Shown piece after piece: positions 7,203 through 11,773 of a stretch of DNA of 11,773 bases; positions within the stretch are counted from its first letter, which is position 1; each line of letters begins with the position of its first letter. The notes under the pieces were generated by a model. The model did not search any database and was not told the DNA's origin. It worked only from the letters and a program-made list of their open reading frames with translations. The stretch comes from an uncultured Eubacteriales bacterium (GTDB lineage: Bacteria > Bacillota > Clostridia > Peptostreptococcales > Anaerovoracaceae). Location of the stretch: assembly GCA_902797195.1 (NCBI GenBank), contig CADBRY010000233.1, forward strand, positions 1 to 11,773, in the 5' to 3' direction. The position numbers and the translations under genes were made by a program.

Positions 7203-7335
7203 CAAGTCATGGAAAGGCAACGTTTTATCCCCTTTCCCCTCCCTTCCGTAAGTCCTTCCTCAGTCTCTTCTAAGTCACCTTAATTAAGTCATATGTGAAG
7301 TCAACTAGACTTATCCGCCCCAACCTGTTGACTTA
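7203..7335. promoter_or_regulatory. Cluster of AAGTCA half-sites, enhancer region B
   Basis: Half-sites in both orientations: CAAGTCA (7203-7209), TAAGTCA (7271-7277), TTAATTAAGTCA (7280-7291), TGAAGTCA (7296-7303), GACTTA (7308-7313) and TGACTTA (7329-7335). They fill the region upstream of the sigma-54 promoter, about 70-200 bp from the inferred start, a normal range for activator sites. No perfect 12-bp palindrome occurs here, unlike region A, so this unit may be bound less tightly. Confidence 0.6.
7209..7221. promoter_or_regulatory. Shared 13-mer upstream of sigma-54 promoter (copy B)
   Basis: ATGGAAAGGCAAC, identical to 3550-3562, lies 46 bases upstream of this -24/-12 element. Here it directly follows a TCAAGTC half-site; copy A does not, so the 13-mer seems to be an independent element. 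Confidence 0.55.
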
Positions 7336-7340
7336 TTCAG

Positions 7341-7376
7341 AAAAAATGGCTCTGACCTAAGTTGGTCAAAGCCATT
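7341..7376 (-). terminator. Intrinsic terminator overlapping the end of the 660-residue gene
   Basis: On the minus strand AATGGCTTTGACC and GGTCAGAGCCATT form a 13-bp stem with a single G-T pair around a six-base loop, followed by TTTTTT. The 5' arm contains the last codons (Trp, Leu) and the TGA stop at 7366-7368. It separates the XRE/helical-protein unit from the sigma-54 regulon. Confidence 0.9.
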
Positions 7377-9348
7377 GTGATTTGATTTGATTTTGACTTG
7401 ATTTTGATGAGGCCTGTTCAAGGTTGCTGAAGGCCTCCTCCCACTCTTCTTCCGTTCGTCCGAACCAGTCTCTTCCCCCGGGATTGCTGTAGAGATATCT
7501 TATGAAGTCGCCTCTCACAGTGGCCGGCGCCGGGCGGAAGGTGTATTTCAGGCAGTAGTCTTCTTTCGGCCGGGCTTTTTTCTCTTCCCCTGTGACGTCC
7601 TCATGGAATCTTTCCTCCATATCCTCCAGTTCAAAAGCAAATTCCTTTTGCTCCCGGCAGGTCATCTCCGTTGCAGTCATAAATCCTCCGGTAAATGACA
7701 TTTGTCTGGCTGTCCCTCCTCTGTGCCCGGGATCTTCCTGTGCTTTGGTGATCCCCACTCCCTCGGGCAGTTTTTCAAAGGCAATGTATTCAAGGAGCCT
7801 GAGCCTTTTTTCGTTTTTTGGGTCACAGGCTTCTGTTGCCTTTGCATACTCCCCATCGAAGTAGTACTCCCGGCACAGATCTGCATCCTTGGCGGTCTCT
7901 TCATCATTGTGCATACCCAGCTTCTTCAGCAGGAAAAGATATTTGTTTTTCAGCCTGTTGAGCTGGCCGAAGTCCAGCACCTCAATATCCTGTTCTGAAA
8001 ATCTTTTTTCCGTTCCCCCTATATCTTTGACAAGCTCCTCCGCCTTCTCGTCGACGCCGTCATCTTTGTACATCTTCAGCAGGGCCATCCCGTTGTGGGT
8101 CATGTAGGGCGATCCTAAAAAGTCCATCCTGATTTCAGAGGACGCCTTTGACAGAACCGCCAGCCCGTCGGTGCTGTACACGTGTTTTTCCAGCAGGCTC
8201 CTGACCTTATCCCTGTCATCGGCAGCGTCCCAGTGGGCGATGAGATTTTCGTACAGGCTGTTCATCACCAGGAGCTCCTCTCCAATAATGAAGTCCCCGC
8301 CGCAGAACTCCTCCATGTCCTCCAGCCACCTTTGCATTCGTGCGTAGTACGCCTCGGTCACTCTGCCGCCCGCTTCAAGTTCTATTATTCTCAACAGCCA
8401 GTTGTCGTGATCGTAGAGCATGTAGAACAGGAATACGATTGCCTTTCCAAGATGCTCCCGGTCAGGATTCTCCCGGGCTGTTTTTATCAATATTTGGAGA
8501 GCCGCTCCGTAGGTTTTAAAAACTTCGTCGGCTCTGGCAGCGTTCTCTTCCGTGGGATTTTCTATGAAGTTTTTATACAGCATTTCCATTGTTTGCCTCA
8601 GGTCTTGCTCACGGCAGTCATCGATTGAGTCAAATTCATCGACCAGTTTTTCTGCATATCCTGCCAGTATGCCGAACCTGTTCTTTTCCAGCTCACCCCT
8701 CAAAAGCTTTTGGATCATCTCCTCGTGACCACTCTCTCCAAAGGAGCCTTTATAGGGATTCTTCCGGGCGATCCCCCGCCTCTCCATTGCCAGAAAGTAG
8801 TTCTTCGCCTTTTCCTCATCGCACTCCCAGTGCCCGTTCCAGAGGTAGAAGTATGCCAGGCGATTGAAGGCCTCACTTTCAAAGCTGTCGCTTCTGTCCA
8901 GCATGGCTATGTACCATTTCATCAGGTTTTCAGTTGGTTCCCTTTTCGCCTCCTCTTCCAGCGCCGGGAAAAGGAACTGGTTGATTTGCCTCAGCCGGAG
9001 GCCGTCGACCGTCTCCCTCATCTCGGCGTATGTCAGGTTTCTTATGAGCATCCTGAGCCATATGATGCTGTCCCGTTTTTGGTGGATGGCCTCCTTCATT
9101 TCCCTGATCAAATCTTCCCTTTTTTTCATCCACTCCTCTATGGAGTCATACATTGCATTTCTCTCCATGTTGATCCTGGCGGCGATCATCAAATCCTCCA
9201 GATCGCATTCTCCGGCTCCCCCTTCTTTTGTCAGGCCCGCGAGGATGTGGTGGGTGCTTCTCGCTTTTTCCCGCCACCCCTTCCGGTCTTCCAAAGGCAA
9301 TGCTTTCATTTCTTCCAATACTTTATTCAGTTGTTCTTTGTATCCCAT
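7366..9348 (-). CDS. Uncharacterised 660-residue helical protein
   Basis: I do not recognise this family. The protein is hydrophilic, charged and predicted mostly helical, with no signal peptide and no membrane segment, so it is probably cytoplasmic. Segments such as AFNRLAYFYLWNGHWECDEEKAKNYFLAMERRG (about 160-192) look like Sel1/TPR-type helix pairs, and DADLCREYYFDGEYAKATEACD near 490-510 is similar, suggesting an alpha-solenoid. The last 150 residues (from about FEKLPEGVGI) look different, with Gly/Thr-rich and aromatic stretches, and may be a separate domain. I see no nuclease, kinase or protease motif. AGGAGG is eight bases before the ATG. It follows the XRE regulator by 64 bases with no good promoter between, so both are probably cotranscribed, and it ends in a strong terminator. 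A regulator plus solenoid partner is plausible, but function is unknown. Confidence 0.85.
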   Translation of the reverse strand: MGYKEQLNKVLEEMKALPLEDRKGWREKARSTHHILAGLTKEGGAGECDLEDLMIAARINMERNAMYDSIEEWMKKREDLIREMKEAIHQKRDSIIWLRMLIRNLTYAEMRETVDGLRLRQINQFLFPALEEEAKREPTENLMKWYIAMLDRSDSFESEAFNRLAYFYLWNGHWECDEEKAKNYFLAMERRGIARKNPYKGSFGESGHEEMIQKLLRGELEKNRFGILAGYAEKLVDEFDSIDDCREQDLRQTMEMLYKNFIENPTEENAARADEVFKTYGAALQILIKTARENPDREHLGKAIVFLFYMLYDHDNWLLRIIELEAGGRVTEAYYARMQRWLEDMEEFCGGDFIIGEELLVMNSLYENLIAHWDAADDRDKVRSLLEKHVYSTDGLAVLSKASSEIRMDFLGSPYMTHNGMALLKMYKDDGVDEKAEELVKDIGGTEKRFSEQDIEVLDFGQLNRLKNKYLFLLKKLGMHNDEETAKDADLCREYYFDGEYAKATEACDPKNEKRLRLLEYIAFEKLPEGVGITKAQEDPGHRGGTARQMSFTGGFMTATEMTCREQKEFAFELEDMEERFHEDVTGEEKKARPKEDYCLKYTFRPAPATVRGDFIRYLYSNPGGRDWFGRTEEEWEEAFSNLEQASSKSSQNQIKSQWL

Positions 9349-9412
9349 TTCCAGTACCTCCTATTGATTATCCGCTGTGATTTTATTCTAACCGCACGGA
9401 GGCGTCCGGTCA

Positions 9413-9730
9413 TCAAACCCACGGTTGCACCTGCAAGTTTTCTTGATACAAACGTTTCCGGTAAAAATCAAACTCCCCGTCAATGACGAGGAGCTCTATG
9501 ATTTCCATATCCAGAGCTTTGCTGAGGACTACCAGTGTGTCCGTGGAGGGAAGTGACCTTCCGTTGAACCACTTGTAGATGGCCTGGGAGCTGAACCCTG
9601 TAAGGGTCATCAGGTCTCTCACATCGTAGCCTTTTTCTCTGGTGATCAGCTTTAACTTTTCTCCGGTTTTCTCTACGTTTATGGTTATCTGCGCCAGCTT
9701 TACCGGATCTCTTCGGGAATTAACGGACAT
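9413..9730 (-). CDS. XRE/Cro-type HTH transcriptional regulator
   Basis: A 105-residue DNA-binding protein. A helix-turn-helix of the XRE family spans about 25-80: LKLITREKGYDVRDLMTLTG, then FSSQAIYKWFNGRSLPSTDTLVVLSKALD, including the typical KWxxGRSLPSxDTL pattern. A 20-residue N-terminal extension and a short C-terminal tail carry no known domain. Three in-frame starts are close together (GTG 9739, ATG 9736, ATG 9730). AAGGGAG at 9739-9745 is eight bases before ATG 9730 and overlaps or abuts the other two, so I use 9730. A consensus sigma-70 promoter and three 14-bp repeats lie upstream, which could be autoregulatory. The adjacent 660-residue gene downstream is the likely functional partner. 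Confidence 0.88.
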   Translation of the reverse strand: MSVNSRRDPVKLAQITINVEKTGEKLKLITREKGYDVRDLMTLTGFSSQAIYKWFNGRSLPSTDTLVVLSKALDMEIIELLVIDGEFDFYRKRLYQENLQVQPWV

Positions 9731-9738
9731 TCGCATCA

Positions 9739-9745
9739 CTCCCTT
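9739..9745 (-). promoter_or_regulatory. Ribosome site deciding XRE start
   Basis: AAGGGAG lies eight bases before ATG 9730. The alternative GTG at 9737-9739 overlaps it and ATG 9734-9736 is only two bases away, so neither can use it well. Confidence 0.65.
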
Positions 9746-9764
9746 CTTTTTTCAACAGTTTCAT

Positions 9765-9793
9765 ATTATACGCTCCGCGATCGGCGAAATCAA
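9765..9793 (-). promoter_or_regulatory. Sigma-70-type promoter of the XRE unit
   Basis: The minus strand carries TTGATT (9788-9793) and a perfect TATAAT (9765-9770) with a 17-base spacer. The spacer contains the palindrome CGATCG in a GC-rich context, a possible operator. The start of transcription would be near 9758, about 28 bases before the ATG. Confidence 0.8.
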
Positions 9794-9817
9794 GGTTTTC
9801 GGACGATTTTGAATGCA

Positions 9818-9859
9818 ACCGGTAGTTGGTGACCGGTGGCTTGTGACCGACGGTTGGTT
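9818..9859. repeat. Three 14-bp tandem repeats upstream of the XRE promoter
   Basis: Units start at 9818, 9832 and 9846: ACCGGTAGTTGGTG, ACCGGTGGCTTGTG and ACCGACGGTTGGTT. Units 1 and 2 agree at 11 of 14 positions, units 1 and 3 at 10 of 14. They begin 24 bp upstream of the -35 element of the XRE promoter and after the stop of the zinc-finger gene. They could be operator sites. I see no clean terminator for the zinc-finger gene in this 155-base gap. Confidence 0.6.
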
Positions 9860-9885
9860 TATGAGCTTCGTTGCCTTTCCTCATG

Positions 9886-10371
9886 TCACCTGCTCATTTC
9901 TACCGACTCTATGTTTGATTTTAATTTCAGGTACTTGATCACCGCCACCGGCGCCGCCACCAGACCCACATACAGGCTGAGCATTGCCTTTACGATCGGG
10001 TACAGCAGCCAGCCGATCAGTGGCAGTATCATGAAGGTGTTGGCCGTTATCCTGTTCAGCGCGCCCCATCCGAATGGTGCACACACCAGGATGAAGGGCA
10101 CCGATATCAGTTCCAGGATCGTCCCTATGGACATGGATGAGGATATTGGGATCCCACCCATGATGATGTTCCATACTATGAATGCTACTATCAGACCACC
10201 TCCTATCATCATGTTCCGTTTTATACGATTCTTTTCTTCCGTGACCTCGGTACTTGCGCAGTTCCCGCAAAGAGGCACATTGTACTTATCCGCACACTCG
10301 GGGCAAAGAGCCTTTCCGCATACGTTGCAAGTGGCTACAGCTTCTCGATTTTCGTGATAATAACACTTCAT
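9886..10371 (-). CDS. Membrane protein with N-terminal B-box-like zinc finger
   Basis: A 161-residue protein. The first 40 residues hold eight putative zinc ligands in B-box order: Cys3, His6, Cys15, Cys18, Cys23, Cys26, Cys35 and Cys38 (C-x2-H-x8-C-x2-C-x4-C-x2-C-x8-C-x2-C), enough for two zinc ions. A short charged linker (TEEKNRIKRN) precedes about three to four hydrophobic segments between 53 and 148. The zinc domain is probably cytoplasmic, since there is no signal peptide. Such bacterial proteins exist in many genomes without a known role; protein-protein contact is a reasonable guess. AGGAGG at 10381-10386 is nine bases before the ATG. It follows the wall-anchored protein gene by 53 bases and is probably cotranscribed with it. 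Confidence 0.82.
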   Translation of the reverse strand: MKCYYHENREAVATCNVCGKALCPECADKYNVPLCGNCASTEVTEEKNRIKRNMMIGGGLIVAFIVWNIIMGGIPISSSMSIGTILELISVPFILVCAPFGWGALNRITANTFMILPLIGWLLYPIVKAMLSLYVGLVAAPVAVIKYLKLKSNIESVEMSR

Positions 10372-10424
10372 CTTCTCATTCCTCCTAATACTCCATATTT
10401 CATTTACTTTTTATGTCTTAAGTC

Positions 10425-11378
10425 CTACAGATGTTCAAATTCGTTATCCCGCTGTTTGATTATCGCGGCTGCGCTTATGAGTGATATAAAGGCAATCACT
10501 GCCGCCAGGTACAGCTTCATTGAGATGTCGTCTCCCGTCCTGGGAGTGCTGCCGTGTTCTGCTTCTGTACTGTGTACCCTGCTGTCTTCCCTGTACGATG
10601 CCTCCCTTAGATCCGACTTGAGCGGCGGCACATAGGCCTCGTCTCTGGTCCTGTTATCCACTTTTACATATGCTCTGGGGTCGCATTGTCCGTATTTGCT
10701 GCTCATGTATTTGTCGAAGTCTGTTGTGATTGGCTTTGCTGTATCCTCACTTTCTGTCTGATCCCCGGTGTCCGTCGTGCCATTGCTTACGTTTGGAGTG
10801 CCGGTGTTCTCTGATGCCCCAGTTCCCTCTGGTGTGCCATCTTCTTCCGGAGTGCCGGTGCCCGTCGCCTCATCGCTTGCCTCTATTGACTTGTTTTCTT
10901 CGACCGGTTCGGTGGAGTCCTCGGTGGGGCTTCCCTCCATAGGATCCTCGCCAGCGACCTCATCCTCGAGCGGCTCGTCTTCTATGTGCTCGTCTTCACC
11001 GAGCTCATCCTCGAGCGGTTCATCTTCTGTATATTCGTCCTCACCGAGCTCATCCTCGAGCGGTTCATCCTCTATGTACTCGTCCTCACCGAGCTCATCC
11101 TCGATGGGGTCATCTTCTATGACCATCGGCGGGTTGTCCTCGTTCCTTACGTATATCCACACGGCGTTCATTTGCTCAACCCCTTCTAACTTGCTTCTTT
11201 CTATCTCTCCGGGATAATACTCTCCGCCATACCCCTCAGGCATCCAGTAGTACAATTTACATGTAAATCCCGGTTTATCCTGTGGCGGATAGATGGCGTA
11301 GTGACCATCCGTCAGCTCGACCCTTGCCAATCCGGCTGAAAACACGATGCCGTTTATAGATATCCTGCCCTCTTCCAC
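10425..11378 (-). CDS. C-terminal part of acidic-repeat, wall-anchored surface protein (-1 frame)
   Basis: A 317-codon open frame. The first codon is GTG at 11376-11378, but it has no ribosome site, and the sequence makes best sense as a continuation of the signal-peptide ORF (11354-11584) after a -1 shift at 11378-11384, giving 386 residues. Order: an unrecognised, probably beta-rich domain (1-85, with YAIYPPQDKPG and YYWMPEGYGG); an acidic 15-residue repeat (about 92-140); a Thr/Gly/Glu-rich linker (about 145-215); a second unknown segment (220-270); and TPRTG (278-282) followed by a hydrophobic helix (287-307) and a short tail KQRDNEFEHL. This is the layout of a sortase substrate, with Thr in place of the usual Leu. 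No sortase gene is in the window. The protein would be bound to the wall; function unknown. Confidence 0.8.
   Translation of the reverse strand: MEEGRISINGIVFSAGLARVELTDGHYAIYPPQDKPGFTCKLYYWMPEGYGGEYYPGEIERSKLEGVEQMNAVWIYVRNEDNPPMVIEDDPIEDELGEDEYIEDEPLEDELGEDEYTEDEPLEDELGEDEHIEDEPLEDEVAGEDPMEGSPTEDSTEPVEENKSIEASDEATGTGTPEEDGTPEGTGASENTGTPNVSNGTTDTGDQTESEDTAKPITTDFDKYMSSKYGQCDPRAYVKVDNRTRDEAYVPPLKSDLREASYREDSRVHSTEAEHGSTPRTGDDISMKLYLAAVIAFISLISAAAIIKQRDNEFEHL
10961..11120. repeat. 45-bp tandem repeat coding for acidic 15-mers
   Basis: Three full 45-bp units start at 10961, 11006 and 11051 (each beginning CATCCTCGAG on the plus strand), and a partial fourth starts at 11096. They encode variations of EDELGEDEYIEDEPL. 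The units are nearly identical at the DNA level, including silent positions, which points to recent duplication. Copy number is likely to vary between strains. Confidence 0.9.
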
Positions 11379-11584
11379 TTTTTTATTTCGTATCGATTAC
11401 TGTCATAAAACCCTTCCTGTGCCGGTATCAGCATTGTCCCTGATTCGGAAGTCGTCTGCAGCTCATCCGCGGCGGCAACCGGTGATACCCCATAAGGAGT
11501 GGCAAACCAGGTTCCAAGTGCCATGATGGAAGCGACCATAACGGCTGCGATATTTACTTTTCTCATCTCTCTTTTCTTACTCAT
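11354..11584 (-). CDS. Signal-peptide ORF, N-terminal part of the surface protein
   Basis: A 76-codon frame starting MSKKREMRKVNIAAVMV. It has a basic n-region, a hydrophobic core (AAVMVASIMALGTWFA) and a likely cleavage site after SPVAAA near residue 38. I start at ATG 11584 because AAGGAG is seven bases upstream; the frame is open further up to 11716 but without a ribosome site. It stops at 11354, 24 bases into the next frame. Read alone, it would give a secreted peptide of about 38 residues ending KKWKRAGYL. With a -1 shift at the A_AAA_AAG heptamer its residue 69 joins directly to VEEGRISING of the downstream frame. I favour one split gene over two. Confidence 0.75.
   Translation of the reverse strand: MSKKREMRKVNIAAVMVASIMALGTWFATPYGVSPVAAADELQTTSESGTMLIPAQEGFYDSNRYEIKKWKRAGYL
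11378..11384 (-). other. A_AAA_AAG slippery heptamer at frame junction
   Basis: In the signal-peptide frame the codons are ATA AAA AAG TGG. Slipping back one base gives AAA AAA GTG GAA GAG, which is exactly the downstream frame. The permissible window is short: the -1 frame has a TAA 18 bases before the first of these AAA codons, and the zero frame stops at 11354. One more A in the run would fuse the two frames directly. Confidence 0.7.
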
Positions 11585-11591
11585 CTTTCTT

Positions 11592-11597
11592 CTCCTT
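11592..11597 (-). promoter_or_regulatory. Ribosome site deciding the surface-protein start
   Basis: AAGGAG seven bases before ATG 11584. It selects this start over an in-frame ATG 132 bases upstream, and puts the signal peptide at the true N-terminus. Confidence 0.75.
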
Positions 11598-11626
11598 ACA
11601 TCCCTTATTAACTTTTTTCCCTTACA

Positions 11627-11654
11627 CTTATAGAAAGGCAGAGAATCCGGACAA
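11627..11654 (-). promoter_or_regulatory. Sigma-70-type promoter of surface-protein unit
   Basis: TTGTCC (11649-11654) and TATAAG (11627-11632) with a 16-base spacer on the minus strand. The -10 matches five of six consensus bases, the -35 four of six. The leader would be about 36 bases. The remaining stretch to 11773 is AT-rich with no gene I can support. Confidence 0.6.
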
Positions 11655-11773
11655 GTTAATACTTTTAAATAAAAAAAATCCCACACTTTAACATAAACAA
11701 GCAAGAAATCCCCCATCCTCTACAGTGATATGCTTCCTTCCAAGTAGACAGTGGAAATAATAAAACTGTTAAC

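Noticed and set aside
8710..9486. 258-codon plus-strand ORF opposite the 660-residue gene
   Set aside because: It lies antisense to a well-supported gene with a good ribosome site and terminator. Its translation is Phe/Pro/Leu-rich as expected for a shadow frame, and it has no ribosome site or promoter of its own.
10414..10425. TGTCTTAAGTCC, close to the enhancer palindrome
   Set aside because: It shares the CTTAAGTC core, but it is single, imperfect on both sides, overlaps the end of the surface-protein gene, and no -24/-12 promoter follows. Probably chance.
10961..11120. Direct repeats considered as a CRISPR array
   Set aside because: The repeats are contiguous, keep the reading frame and encode an acidic peptide. 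There are no spacers.
10768..11217. Serine-rich plus-strand ORF (149 codons) across the 45-bp repeats
   Set aside because: The Ser-rich reading is simply the complement of the Glu/Asp-rich repeat. Signal peptide, promoter and sorting tail all support the minus strand.
11585..11716. 44-codon N-terminal extension of the signal-peptide ORF
   Set aside because: No ribosome site before its ATG. It would bury the signal peptide, and the predicted promoter lies inside it.

Overview
The window looks like chromosomal DNA of a Gram-positive, probably anaerobic Bacillota of the Clostridia type. The evidence is strong AGGAGG-type ribosome sites, sigma-54 promoters with an enhancer-binding protein of the Firmicutes PAS-AAA-HTH kind, a NimA-like flavoprotein, and a cell-wall-anchored (LPxTG-like) protein. 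The assignment to a lineage is inference; nothing here fixes a genus. Every gene I can support lies on the minus strand, so transcription runs from high to low coordinates. I found no rRNA, tRNA, CRISPR array or insertion sequence.

Right part (about 9.9-11.7 kb): a sigma-70-like promoter drives a signal-peptide ORF. At an A_AAA_AAG heptamer this ORF passes into a second ORF in the -1 frame. That ORF carries an unknown domain, a 15-residue acidic tandem repeat, a Thr/Gly/Glu-rich linker and a TPRTG sorting tail. Together they read as one 386-residue surface protein broken by a -1 frame change. A small membrane protein with a B-box-like double zinc finger follows in the same direction.

Middle part (7.34-9.86 kb): an XRE-type regulator with a consensus TATAAT promoter, three 14-bp tandem repeats just upstream of that promoter, and a 660-residue helical protein of no family I recognise. 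The unit ends in a strong intrinsic terminator whose stem contains the last codons and stop codon of the 660-residue gene.

Left part (0-7.3 kb): a catabolic regulon in two transcription units. Unit one is an M20 carbamoylase/allantoate-amidohydrolase-like enzyme, then a pyridoxamine-phosphate-oxidase-fold flavoprotein, then a sigma-54 enhancer-binding regulator. Unit two is an AbgB-like M20 amidohydrolase followed by a sodium:solute symporter, closed by a UUCG-loop terminator. Each unit is preceded by a near-identical -24/-12 promoter (15 of 16 bases shared), a shared 13-mer about 45 bp further upstream, and a cluster of AAGTCA half-sites. Two of these half-site pairs are perfect TGACTTAAGTCA palindromes. 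The simplest reading is that the regulator in unit one senses a ligand with its PAS domain, binds the palindromes and switches on both units. The symporter would then import an amide or ureido conjugate that the two M20 enzymes hydrolyse. The substrate cannot be read from the sequence.
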